Shown here in pieces: positions 27,372-35,632 of a stretch of 64,000 nucleotides of DNA (position 1 is its first letter; every line of letters begins with the position of its first letter). The stretch is from JBGVMW01 sp045125095 (GTDB taxonomy: Bacteria; Bacillota; Clostridia; Lachnospirales; Lachnospiraceae): assembly GCA_045125095.1 (NCBI GenBank), contig JBGVMW010000037.1, positions 5,344 through 69,343 on the forward strand, written 5' to 3'. A model generated the notes under the pieces. It did no database searches and was not told the DNA's origin. It saw only the letters and a program-made list of their open reading frames with translations. The translations under genes were made by a program, and so were the position numbers.

Positions 27372-27402
27372 ATTTAGAAGATTGCAGAAGGGAGTGAAAC
27401 AA

Positions 27403-28806
27403 ATGGATAGTAAAATCTTCGGAAATTTGAACACGTACTATGAAGTATATGTGGCTTTATCGAAACGACCGCTGTCTAAAGAGAATCTTGTTAGAAATCT
27501 TAGAGATGCCGGTAAGATTGCCAGTTCTGCCAGCGAGTATGGAAAGAAGGCAGTGAATGGTGAAATTGCATTTATTTCGGGTACAGAAGAAAAACTGGAG
27601 CTTGATCAAGCAGCACTGATGCAGTTTCTGTTAGAGGCATGTGGAGATTTCAATCTCGAGGCAGAGATTCATCCAAAGAGAAAGAAGAAGGAAGAGGATG
27701 AATATGGTCCTGTTAAATCAGGTCATTCACAAAACTTTACAAATATGAATAACCAGCTAAATGCAGCAACTGCAAAAATCAAGAAGCAAGAGGGAACAAT
27801 CGCAAAGCTTACAACTCAACTCGTAGAGGCTCAGCAAGATAAGCAGAAGACTATTTCAGCTGCGATTACAGCGGAGATGGACAAGAAGGTGTTGGTGCCA
27901 AAGACGATTTCATCCGAACCGGTGGAGGTTCTTGCAAAAGATTTCTTCTATGATAATCCGGGAAGAGAACTGGATGCAGTGCATTTGGTTTCAAAATCAG
28001 GTGGTGTTCTAGATGGCATCTATCAGTTCACGGGTGATATTCCACCAGAAATCACAGAGGAAAGCTATTTGCAGAGAATTTGTGCAAGGTTTAGGAGCGG
28101 GGAGCTATTTAAGAAGAGGCTAGACGATCAGACCAATCTTGAGAAAAATCAAAAGGAAGTAAGAAGTCTGGATGCCAATCGAATCAAGTCCATCAATATG
28201 CTTCTTGCAGATGAGGATATGGATAATCAGACGAAGCTTAGCACTTATGCATTCTGGTATTTTCATGATGATCCTCAGATGGAGGAATTGTTGGTGTTTG
28301 CCGGGGAGCATGGTATCAATGCCAATTATGTGATTCAGCTATTCGAAAAGCCGGCAGAGTATCGGAATTACAGAACCATGAGAGCTTTCCTTATGCAGGT
28401 ACAGATGGCGAGTGAAGCACATATCAAAAGAGAAGCAGCTCAGGAGCTCCTGTGTGGAGAGTGGAGTGTTGTTGCGGACTATTGTGGAAAACCATGTCAC
28501 TTCAAAATGATGCCTGTAGAAGAATTAGAGAATTTTAAAAAGCTGTTGGAAGAGAACAAGATTCCGAAGGCATTAACCACACTAAAAAAAATATTAAAGT
28601 CCATTTCTGGTCCAATGGACCAAAAGTTAGTGGATGAGAAAAAAGAGGCTGGCTGTGAAGCTGATATCGAGATTGAGGTACCAAGTTTTATTCATTCAAT
28701 GGATGGTGATGTAGATATTCATGCATTAGTAGAGGATTCTAGCATGGATGATTTTGCAGAACAGGAATTGGATGATGAGCAGAAAGAAGGTGAAACAAAT
28801 GAATGA
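27403..28806 (+). CDS. Conjugation-module protein of unknown function, 467 aa
   Basis: Soluble, mostly helical protein that I do not recognise. It has a Lys-rich linker (EIHPKRKKKEEDEYG, about residues 93-107), a coiled-coil stretch after it (NNQLNAATAKIKKQEGTIAKLTTQL) and an acidic C-terminal tail. The ATG at 27403 with AAGGGAGTG before it is preferred to 27382. It is the first gene behind a copy of the 33-bp repeat and overlaps the MobC-like gene by eight bases. Its position with mobC, an ArdC-like gene and the relaxase suggests a DNA-processing role. The 25-bp palindrome copy 2 lies inside it. Confidence 0.7.
   Translation: MDSKIFGNLNTYYEVYVALSKRPLSKENLVRNLRDAGKIASSASEYGKKAVNGEIAFISGTEEKLELDQAALMQFLLEACGDFNLEAEIHPKRKKKEEDEYGPVKSGHSQNFTNMNNQLNAATAKIKKQEGTIAKLTTQLVEAQQDKQKTISAAITAEMDKKVLVPKTISSEPVEVLAKDFFYDNPGRELDAVHLVSKSGGVLDGIYQFTGDIPPEITEESYLQRICARFRSGELFKKRLDDQTNLEKNQKEVRSLDANRIKSINMLLADEDMDNQTKLSTYAFWYFHDDPQMEELLVFAGEHGINANYVIQLFEKPAEYRNYRTMRAFLMQVQMASEAHIKREAAQELLCGEWSVVADYCGKPCHFKMMPVEELENFKKLLEENKIPKALTTLKKILKSISGPMDQKLVDEKKEAGCEADIEIEVPSFIHSMDGDVDIHALVEDSSMDDFAEQELDDEQKEGETNE
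28603..28627 (-). promoter_or_regulatory. 25-bp palindrome, copy 2 (inside a gene)
   Basis: Reverse complement of the site at 26983 with a single mismatch (24 of 25 identical). The core is TGGTCCAATGGACCA. It lies in the coding part of the 467-aa gene, about 1.6 kb from copy 1. Confidence 0.6.
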
Positions 28807-29125
28807 TAAGAGATTATTCCTTTCACTTTCGGAGGATGATTTAGCAAGGCTTGATAAGCGACGTGTTGAGTATGGAATGAATCGGTCGCAGTATATTCGC
28901 TATCTTCTGTCGTCACAAAGAAAGGCGATTCCATACAGCATAAAGCAGAAGGAACTTGTAGATCAGATTGCACAGGTGGATTTGCATCTGAAAAGTCTGT
29001 GCTTAAAGGAAGAGATGCGTCCAGAGGATGTTATGTTTGTCATGGAGGCAGTGGTGGATATTCGTGCTGCCATTGAGTGCTATGTGGAAGAAGCAAAGGG
29101 GGAAAAGCAGAATGGCAAAAAGTAA
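28799..29125 (+). CDS. MobC-like relaxosome protein
   Basis: 108-aa protein with an RHH-like start (DKRLFLSLSEDDLARLDKRRVEYGMNRSQYIRYLL) and a helical tail containing the spaced hydrophobic pattern of MobC (DQIAQVDLHLKSLCL). MobC-type proteins help the relaxase open oriT. The start at 28799 overlaps the upstream stop by eight bases, and its own end overlaps the ArdC-like gene by 14. It sits three genes from the relaxase operon, so it is the most likely true relaxosome partner of the three MobC-like proteins here. Confidence 0.72.
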   Translation: MNDKRLFLSLSEDDLARLDKRRVEYGMNRSQYIRYLLSSQRKAIPYSIKQKELVDQIAQVDLHLKSLCLKEEMRPEDVMFVMEAVVDIRAAIECYVEEAKGEKQNGKK

Positions 29126-30068
29126 GATTTCAAGAGAAGAACGAATGTCGGAAATCCAAGATAAGTTGCTTGCCGGAATCAAGGAAATATATGAGAGCGG
29201 AAAGTGGGCTGAGTATATTGCGGTTATGTCCAAATTCCCAAGCTACAGCATTAACAACTGTATTTTGATTGCTTCACAGTGTCCGCAGGCAAGCTATGTG
29301 TGTGGATATAAGAAGTGGGGCGAGTTCAATCGAAATGTGGTAAAGGGCGCTACCGGAATAATGATTATTGCTCCGGTTAAGAAAAAAGTAGATGTAGAGG
29401 AACTCAAATATGATGAGAACAATCATCCAGTTTTAAAGGCAGATGGTACACAGGTAACAGAGATAGTCACAAGAGAGTTCAATTCTTTTAGACCATGTTA
29501 TGTTTTTGATTTATCGCAGACAGAAGGTGAGCCTCTGCCATCACTTGTTACAAGGCTAGAGGACAGTGTGGATGATTATGTGCGACTAAAGGAAGCTCTT
29601 ATAGCAGTTAGTCCGGTGCCAATTACATTTGAGGATGTACCTGGGGAAGCAAACGGGTATTTCTCTCCAACTCAAATGAGAATTGTTGTGCAAGAAGGAA
29701 TGTCGGAACTGCAAACGATTAAAACCATGCTCCATGAGATTGGTCATGCAACCCTTGGGCACGGAGGAAAAGAGGATAAATGGGATAGAGAAACCCATGA
29801 GGTTCAAGCCGAGTCTATCGCTTACTGGGTTTCTGGAATGTTAAATCTGGACACTTCTGATTACTCCTTTGGCTATATCAGTGGTTGGAGTAAGGACAGG
29901 GAGATGTCTGAGCTTAAGGAGAATTTGGAGCTGATTAAGAATACTGCAAATGATTTGACTACTAGAATTGATGAGCAATTGCTCAAAATGTCGCAGACAG
30001 AATCTATGGATAAGGTGGCAGAACATTGTGAGGAAACTTTAACTCCGGTAAAGAAAAAAGCAAGATAA
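29112..30068 (+). CDS. ArdC-like antirestriction protein with zinc-peptidase domain
   Basis: 318-aa protein. The N-terminal part (IQDKLLAGIKEIYESGKWAEYIAVMSKFPSYSINNCILI...CGYKKWGEFNR) matches the ArdC N-terminal ssDNA-binding domain. The C-terminal part has HEIGHATLGH (HExxH, about residues 207-216) with a downstream Glu (EVQAESIAY), an ImmA/IrrE-like metallopeptidase core. ArdC of plasmid pSa protects incoming transferred DNA. Here it should help the element enter new hosts. It ends 20 bases before a copy of the 33-bp repeat. Confidence 0.85.
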   Translation: MAKSKISREERMSEIQDKLLAGIKEIYESGKWAEYIAVMSKFPSYSINNCILIASQCPQASYVCGYKKWGEFNRNVVKGATGIMIIAPVKKKVDVEELKYDENNHPVLKADGTQVTEIVTREFNSFRPCYVFDLSQTEGEPLPSLVTRLEDSVDDYVRLKEALIAVSPVPITFEDVPGEANGYFSPTQMRIVVQEGMSELQTIKTMLHEIGHATLGHGGKEDKWDRETHEVQAESIAYWVSGMLNLDTSDYSFGYISGWSKDREMSELKENLELIKNTANDLTTRIDEQLLKMSQTESMDKVAEHCEETLTPVKKKAR

Positions 30069-30087
30069 TGAAAAAATTTTTGCTTGG

Positions 30088-30120
30088 TTTAGTAATGAGG
30101 ATTTTTTCAACCCAAATGTT
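30088..30120 (+). repeat. 33-bp dispersed repeat, copy 3 of 5
   Basis: TTTAGTAATGAGGAT then TTTTTCAACCCAAATGTT. It lies 50 bases upstream of the small gene at 30171. Confidence 0.9.
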
Positions 30121-30170
30121 AGGTGTAAGGAACAAATCCAACAAAGAAAAATGAAAGGAGATTAAAGATT

Positions 30171-30305
30171 ATGGATTTTGTAACCACAGAGAATGTAGCG
30201 ATTGACTACACAAAGGTATCTGACAGTAAGGCGGCACTGTTAGTTTACGACACACTGATGGCCGCAGCAAAAATGAAGCAGAGAAAGGAGAAGAAGCATG
30301 TTTAA
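30171..30305 (+). CDS. Small 44-aa protein
   Basis: Short frame reading MDFVTTENVAIDYTKVSDSK, then AALLVYDTLMAAAKMKQRKE and a basic end. It has a GAAAGGAGATTAAAG ribosome region and overlaps the next gene start by eight bases, as real coupled genes in this module do. I do not recognise it. Confidence 0.6.
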   Translation: MDFVTTENVAIDYTKVSDSKAALLVYDTLMAAAKMKQRKEKKHV

Positions 30306-31332
30306 TTTTTCAGAATTTAAGGATTATGTGCAGATGACTCTTGCAGAGGTGTTACCGGATGAGTTAAAGGATGCACAGATCAGATTAAACGAAGTGGAGA
30401 AGAACAACGGTTTGATTCTTCACGGGCTTACGGTAACACCAAAGGGAAGCAACATCGCTCCGAATGTGTATCTTGAGGGGTATTTCAAGAAGTATGAACA
30501 AGGCGAAGATTTAGCGGATGTTATGAACATGATTGCACATACAGTTGTTGCCAATATTAATGCTCCAGAGGAGTTTGGAACTATTGCCAAGGATTTCATG
30601 AACTTTGAGTTTGTGAAGGACAAGATTGTGATGGTTGCAGTTAATGCAGAACGCAATGCAAATCTTTTAGCTCAGGTGCCTCATCAGAACAGAGAAGATT
30701 TAGCGCTTATCTATAAGGTGGTACTTGGAACCAATGCGGATGGAATGGCTAGCATAACAATCCGAAATGAACATATGAGTTTCTGGGGAGTTACTGCAGA
30801 CCAGATTCACGAGCTTGCGATGGTAAATACAAGAGAAATCTTGCCAGTGAGTGTTCAGTCTATGAATGAGATCATGCGTGAGATGTTTTCCAAGGATGGT
30901 ATGCCAGATGATATGGCGCAGTTGATGTTCGAGGAAATGCCGCCGACACAGCAGATGTATGTGATTTCCAATTCTGCAAAGATGAATGGTGCAGCTTCCA
31001 TGTTTTATGAGGATGCATTATCAAGTCTTTCTGAGAAACTTGGAACAGACCTTTACATTTTACCGTCATCTGTGCATGAGGTTATCGCAGTAAGTACGGA
31101 TATGGGTACACCGGAATCTTTATCAGAGATGGTAAGAGAAGTAAATGGTTCTCAGGTTTCTGCCGAAGAACAGCTTTCAGATCATGTATATCGTTTTGAT
31201 GCGGCAAGCAAGAAGCTGTCTCTTGCAGACACAACGATGGAGGAGATTAAGAAAGCAGCCGGAGCTGAAATGGATCATGTAGCAACAGAGGCAGCTACAG
31301 AGGGTAGCCGTCCTAGACATAGTCATAGATAA
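30298..31332 (+). CDS. DUF5688-family protein
   Basis: 344-aa soluble acidic protein that fits the DUF5688 family found in clostridial conjugative elements: FSEFKDYVQMTLAEVLPDELKDAQIRLNEVEKNNGLILHGL at the start, and a C-terminal TDLYILPSSVHEVIAV segment. Its biochemical role is not known. The start has AGAAAGGAGAAG before it. It is followed closely by two SpoVG-like genes, so it lies in one operon with them and the relaxase. Confidence 0.78.
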   Translation: MFNFSEFKDYVQMTLAEVLPDELKDAQIRLNEVEKNNGLILHGLTVTPKGSNIAPNVYLEGYFKKYEQGEDLADVMNMIAHTVVANINAPEEFGTIAKDFMNFEFVKDKIVMVAVNAERNANLLAQVPHQNREDLALIYKVVLGTNADGMASITIRNEHMSFWGVTADQIHELAMVNTREILPVSVQSMNEIMREMFSKDGMPDDMAQLMFEEMPPTQQMYVISNSAKMNGAASMFYEDALSSLSEKLGTDLYILPSSVHEVIAVSTDMGTPESLSEMVREVNGSQVSAEEQLSDHVYRFDAASKKLSLADTTMEEIKKAAGAEMDHVATEAATEGSRPRHSHR

Positions 31333-31347
31333 GAGGAGGATTTTATT

Positions 31348-31713
31348 ATGCAGGTATCAGAAGTTCGATTAAATTTACTTAAGACAGACAATGCTGTAAA
31401 GGCAATTGGAAGCTTTGCTCTTGATGGTGCATTTGCAGTAAGAGGAGTCAGAGTGATGGAAGATAAGAATGGTCGCAATTTTGTGGCCTTTCCTTCCAGA
31501 GAAAAAGCAGATGGCTCTTATGAGGATATTGCGTTTCCATTAAGCAAGGAACTGTATGCTCATATTACTGGAGCAATCATAGAGGAGTACAAAGCCCAGG
31601 TGGAAAAGCAGGCGCAGGAGCAGGATCAGGCGAAGGAGGCTTCTCAGGAAGCGACCCAGACAGAGGCAGAGAACGAAGCAAAATCAGCTCCAAAGCGCAG
31701 CAAGAGCAGATAA
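31348..31713 (+). CDS. spoVG: SpoVG-family protein (first)
   Basis: 121-aa protein with the SpoVG fold signature: MQVSEVRLNLL...GSFALDGAFAVRGVRVMEDKNGRNFVAFPS, then DIAFPLSKELYAHI. SpoVG proteins are site-specific DNA- and RNA-binding regulators. The C-terminal 30 residues are an extra Gln/Glu/Ala/Lys tail that the neighbour lacks. It has a GAGGAGG ribosome site and lies 13 bases before the second SpoVG gene. Here it probably regulates element genes. Confidence 0.88.
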   Translation: MQVSEVRLNLLKTDNAVKAIGSFALDGAFAVRGVRVMEDKNGRNFVAFPSREKADGSYEDIAFPLSKELYAHITGAIIEEYKAQVEKQAQEQDQAKEASQEATQTEAENEAKSAPKRSKSR

Positions 31714-31726
31714 GGAGGCAGTTTGG

Positions 31727-31984
31727 ATGCAGGTAACAGAAGTAAGGCTCATGAAAGCTGATCCAACGGATAGCTGCAAGGCATACGGAAGCATCACATT
31801 GGATGGTGATTTCGTAGTCTGTGGGATCAGAGTATTAGAGAAAAAAGATACGGGACAGCTCTTTGTGGGCTTCCCGTCCAAACAAAATTCAAAAGGGGAA
31901 TACAAGGATGTATGTTTCCCGATGGCAAAATCGTTAAGAGAAGACATTACTGTTCAGGTATTGGCTGAATACGAGAAGCTATAA
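31727..31984 (+). CDS. spoVG: SpoVG-family protein (second)
   Basis: 85-aa SpoVG-like protein (MQVTEVRLMKADP...GSITLDGDFVVCGIRVLEKKDTGQLFVGFPSKQ), about the size of chromosomal SpoVG. It differs clearly from its neighbour, so the two are diverged paralogues rather than a recent duplication. It is followed by a small hairpin and the relaxase gene. Confidence 0.88.
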   Translation: MQVTEVRLMKADPTDSCKAYGSITLDGDFVVCGIRVLEKKDTGQLFVGFPSKQNSKGEYKDVCFPMAKSLREDITVQVLAEYEKL

Positions 31985-31994
31985 AGAAAGTAAG

Positions 31995-32026
31995 AGAGAC
32001 CGTCTATTGTGGCGGTCTTTCGTTTT
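31995..32026 (+). terminator. Weak terminator or attenuator before relaxase
   Basis: AGACCG and CGGTCT form a 6-bp stem with a 10-base loop, followed by TTTCGTTTT. It lies between the second SpoVG gene and the relaxase and could set their expression ratio. Confidence 0.55.
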
Positions 32027-32038
32027 AAGGAGGATGCG

Positions 32039-33847
32039 ATGGCACAAGGAATTGTTGTAAAGGTTTGGAATGTAAAAGCAGGAAGTGGAACAAGAAGTGC
32101 ATCCGCTCAGATTTCGGATTCCATAGAGTATATTGATAATCCGGAAAAAACTGGCATACCACTAGATTTGGGCAATGTGAATCAAATTGGAAATGAAATC
32201 ACGTATGTTGTGAATGATATGAAGACAGCTTCCGGCTTATATGTTGGTGGCAGACATATTTCTGATATAAAACATGCAACAGAAGAAATGATGCAAGTGA
32301 AAGAGTTTTTTGGAAAGATGGATGGGCGTGTGGCAACGCATGGCATTATTTCTTTGGATGCCAGTGAGTCAGATCCAAGGAATGCCGGAAAGTTGATGCA
32401 GCTACTAAATGATTTGATGGAATCTATTTTCCCAGAGCATCAGGTGGTGTATGCCGTACATACCAATACGGAGAATCTTCATATCCATTTTATAATAAAT
32501 ACAGTAGGACTGGACGGGAAAAAGATTCACATGGATAAGAAGTTTATGAGGGAAGTAATGGAACCTACCGTAAATACACTTGCAGAGAAGTATGGTTTTA
32601 CTCCAAATGAAACTTGGAAAAAGGAAAAGAAAAAGGATCCTATGCCAATAGCGAGAAGAAAGATTCTGCTAAGGGAAATGATAGACATTGCCATTGAGCA
32701 GACAGATGAATTTTATGCTTTTATCGCATTTTTAAGAGACCAAGGGATAATTGTTAATGTAGGAAAGAATATTACGGTGCAGACGGAAGAAATGCCATTT
32801 GCCATGCGAACAGGACAGCTAGGAGAGAATTATTCCATAAGAGCAATTAGACGGCGCTTGGAAGAAAAATATAATCCGTTTAAGGACGTAAAGGCAGGAG
32901 ATTATTATGCCAATATTCTGCCTGAGGTAATGGCAAATATCACACCGATTAAAATGAAAGCCTATAAAGACATGTCGTTAAACGAGAAAAGAAAAGCCAT
33001 TCATTTGATTAGTCTTGGGCGTAATCCTTGGAATGAGGCACGAATTGATAATTGGCAGATGAAAAGAATGGCAGATGAATTGAAAAATGTGGGCTATGTC
33101 TACAAGCTTGTTCATCATTATTCGAAAGGAACAGATAATGCAACAACTGCTATGGATGCCATTGTTGATGCAAGAAAAGCAATCTCTGCGGAGAAGAAAG
33201 AAGTGCGATCACTTATGAAGGAGTACAAGGTTATCACAGGCATTTATCAGGAGATGAAGCAGCATATGGTAAGAGCTTTTTTGTACGACCGATATGGGAA
33301 AAGTGAGTATGAAGCTGATTTCATAAAATACTGTGAGCTTGGGAAACGATTAGAGCAGGGATATGGAAAGAGCGTGAAAGAAGTTGCAGATTTGGTGTTT
33401 GAACTGAATGCAAAGCTACAGTACCTAAAGGCACAGGATAAGGAGTTGTCTTCACAATATCTGGCAATCAAGAAGTATGTCGAGAATGGTAAGCTGAAAG
33501 GCGTATGTGATGACTATTCATTCTTCCATGCGATAGGGCATAGTCAGGCAGTGTATGAGGCAAGAAAGTATGGTATCTGTGCCAGTGATATTAAATTCAT
33601 TCAAGCAGAAAACTGTGATGTCACAATACGGGTAATGACAAGACCTGCAGTAAAGGATGGAAGGCCAAGTGTCGAATCAGAGGTTACAGTAATTGATAAG
33701 GACGGTCGTACCATAAAGGAATTCTCTTCTGAAAAGATGACAGAGAAGGAATTCAATCAGTGTATCTATGAGGTTCAAAGTGAGTATGGAATAAAAAAAT
33801 GCAATGTGAGTAGAAAAAATAATACAGGAAATTTGCGCCATATTTAG
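32039..33847 (+). CDS. Relaxase (mobilisation nuclease)
   Basis: 602-aa conjugative relaxase of the Relaxase/MobP type that nicks oriT and pilots the strand. The metal-binding triad is visible: HGIISLDASESD (about residue 101) and HTNTENLHIHFIIN (His-x-His about 146-148). Tyr in DSIEYIDN (about 28) is the likely nucleophile. The C-terminal half is helical and basic. The ATG at 32039 follows AAGGAGG and is preferred to 32009, which lies in the hairpin. Its stop lies within the next copy of the 33-bp repeat. Confidence 0.88.
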   Translation: MAQGIVVKVWNVKAGSGTRSASAQISDSIEYIDNPEKTGIPLDLGNVNQIGNEITYVVNDMKTASGLYVGGRHISDIKHATEEMMQVKEFFGKMDGRVATHGIISLDASESDPRNAGKLMQLLNDLMESIFPEHQVVYAVHTNTENLHIHFIINTVGLDGKKIHMDKKFMREVMEPTVNTLAEKYGFTPNETWKKEKKKDPMPIARRKILLREMIDIAIEQTDEFYAFIAFLRDQGIIVNVGKNITVQTEEMPFAMRTGQLGENYSIRAIRRRLEEKYNPFKDVKAGDYYANILPEVMANITPIKMKAYKDMSLNEKRKAIHLISLGRNPWNEARIDNWQMKRMADELKNVGYVYKLVHHYSKGTDNATTAMDAIVDARKAISAEKKEVRSLMKEYKVITGIYQEMKQHMVRAFLYDRYGKSEYEADFIKYCELGKRLEQGYGKSVKEVADLVFELNAKLQYLKAQDKELSSQYLAIKKYVENGKLKGVCDDYSFFHAIGHSQAVYEARKYGICASDIKFIQAENCDVTIRVMTRPAVKDGRPSVESEVTVIDKDGRTIKEFSSEKMTEKEFNQCIYEVQSEYGIKKCNVSRKNNTGNLRHI

Positions 33848-33875
33848 TAATGAGCATTTTTTCAACCCAAATGTA
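33843..33875 (+). repeat. 33-bp dispersed repeat, copy 4 of 5
   Basis: TTTAGTAATGAGCAT then TTTTTCAACCCAAATGTA. It overlaps the relaxase stop codon and lies 19 bases before the CpaF-like gene. Confidence 0.9.
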
Positions 33876-33894
33876 TGTTAGGAGGTGAGGAAAA

Positions 33895-35133
33895 ATGCGA
33901 CTAGAATATGAGCCGGCAAGTGATGGCAGGCTGATTGACCAGTCTGCCATTTATCATGTGGAGTCAAAATATTCAGTCCCAAAGCTGCAGGATATCTTCT
34001 TGGAACTAAAGGCTAATGTATGTGATCTGAATCCAGCACTCGTAACAAAGTGCATTACCGGAACAGAGCAGGATTTTATTATGCTGATGAACCGAGCCAA
34101 GGATTATATGGACAGGAACTTCCCGAACTGCTTGGAAGAGACGAGAAAGTGTCTGCTTGAAATGCTGAGCGACTGCATATTTGGATATTACGTTTTGACA
34201 CCACTGATTTTATCCAAGGAAGTATCTGATATCAAGGTGCTTGATTACAACCATATTGTAGTGAAAGCCAATGGAGAAAGATATCTAACGGATGTCAGCT
34301 TCTATTCAGAAGAGGACTATAGGACTTGGTATGACAGAATTCTTCGAATTCACAGACTTGGAAAGGCGGAGGAATTTGCGTTAGGACATTGCACAGACAG
34401 AAAAGGCGTAGATGCTTTTTATCTGCGAATTGATGTGCAGCTTTCCTATATTACATCCACGGATAAGAATAATCTACATATTCGTAAGATGCCAAAGGAA
34501 AAACTGAGCTGGGAGTATCTGAAAGAGAATGGAATGATTGATGACGATGGGATGGCGTATTTGAAAGACCGAATTTTAGCAGGCTATGGGTTCCTGATAT
34601 CAGGACGAGGGGGATCTGGAAAATCAACATTGCTGAATAACATGTTAGATTGGATTCCATTCAATCAATCCATCTTGGTCTCACAGGAATCCGATGAGCT
34701 GTATTCCAATGTTCATCCACAGATGCAGTTTGAGCATACCATGACAGTTAGAAAAAATGATGTGATTACAGAGTTCACTCTTGAAGATGAGCTTAGGCTT
34801 GGCTTGCTGCAGGATATTGACAACTTTGTGATTGGCGAAATCAAAGGTGGAGAAGCTCTTCATGTTTTTACAACAGCCATGAGCACAGGAGCACGTTTCT
34901 TTGGAACGATTCACAGTAATGATGCCAAGACTTCTGTAAGGCGACTGGCTCAGTGTGCCAGATATGTAAGCGACTATCCAATGGAAACATTAGAGGAAAT
35001 GCTATCCGTTATGCCATTTGTGCTGATTCATATGAGTCACTTTTCTATTGATGAGATAGTTGAAATAGAAGGCTGGGATAGTAAGGCGGACAAGCTGATT
35101 TTTAAGACCGTTTACAGAAAGGAGTCCTGTTAG
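33895..35133 (+). CDS. CpaF/VirB11-type secretion ATPase
   Basis: 412-aa hexameric secretion ATPase. Walker A GRGGSGKSTLLNN is near residue 237, with the family's later box VIGEIKGGEA and His box ARFFGTIHSNDA. Type II/IV secretion ATPases of this group power pilus assembly or DNA transfer. It is followed at once by a prepilin peptidase gene, the pairing found in Tad/Flp pilus loci. It has a TAGGAGGTGAGG ribosome site. Confidence 0.9.
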   Translation: MRLEYEPASDGRLIDQSAIYHVESKYSVPKLQDIFLELKANVCDLNPALVTKCITGTEQDFIMLMNRAKDYMDRNFPNCLEETRKCLLEMLSDCIFGYYVLTPLILSKEVSDIKVLDYNHIVVKANGERYLTDVSFYSEEDYRTWYDRILRIHRLGKAEEFALGHCTDRKGVDAFYLRIDVQLSYITSTDKNNLHIRKMPKEKLSWEYLKENGMIDDDGMAYLKDRILAGYGFLISGRGGSGKSTLLNNMLDWIPFNQSILVSQESDELYSNVHPQMQFEHTMTVRKNDVITEFTLEDELRLGLLQDIDNFVIGEIKGGEALHVFTTAMSTGARFFGTIHSNDAKTSVRRLAQCARYVSDYPMETLEEMLSVMPFVLIHMSHFSIDEIVEIEGWDSKADKLIFKTVYRKESC

Positions 35134-35628
35134 ATGACATATGATATTTTTATTGCAATTGCAGTGGCTACAGTTATCTTTCTGACAGTTAGCTTTACAA
35201 CAGATATCAGAGAACGAATGATATATGCATTTCCATGCATGGTTTTGATTTTATCATGGATATTGATGGGAGTCATTGGTATTAAGGACACTGCTTTCGT
35301 GATAACAGTTCTTTTGCTTCATTTATTTGTATATTCCATCATGCGAATCCTTAAGATTTGGGGAGACGGAGATAGTGATGTGTTTTTGTTATATGGAGCA
35401 GTTTATGCGGCTTTTGCCATTACAACGCTTGATATAAAGGGTATGTCTGCATATCTGATTATGGAACTTATCGGAATGATAGTGGCTTTGTTGCTTTCTT
35501 TTGGAATTGCTGGAATAGAAGCACTTATCAGAAAAGAAAAACTAGAGAAGCAAAGTAGTATTGCAGTAGTACCGGGTTTTTCAATTGTAATGATTTTTAT
35601 GATTGTAAGAATGCTTTTCGAGAGGTGA
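35134..35628 (+). CDS. Type IV prepilin peptidase (A24 family)
   Basis: 164-aa polytopic membrane protein with about five hydrophobic segments. The two catalytic aspartates of A24 peptidases are visible: Asp in TTDIRERMIY (about residue 27) and GDGDSD (about 74-79, GxGD motif). It cleaves prepilin leaders at the membrane, like TadV/CpaA. It starts directly after the CpaF-like stop. A likely substrate is the pilin-like protein at 55463. Confidence 0.85.
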   Translation: MTYDIFIAIAVATVIFLTVSFTTDIRERMIYAFPCMVLILSWILMGVIGIKDTAFVITVLLLHLFVYSIMRILKIWGDGDSDVFLLYGAVYAAFAITTLDIKGMSAYLIMELIGMIVALLLSFGIAGIEALIRKEKLEKQSSIAVVPGFSIVMIFMIVRMLFER

Positions 35629-35632
35629 TGGC

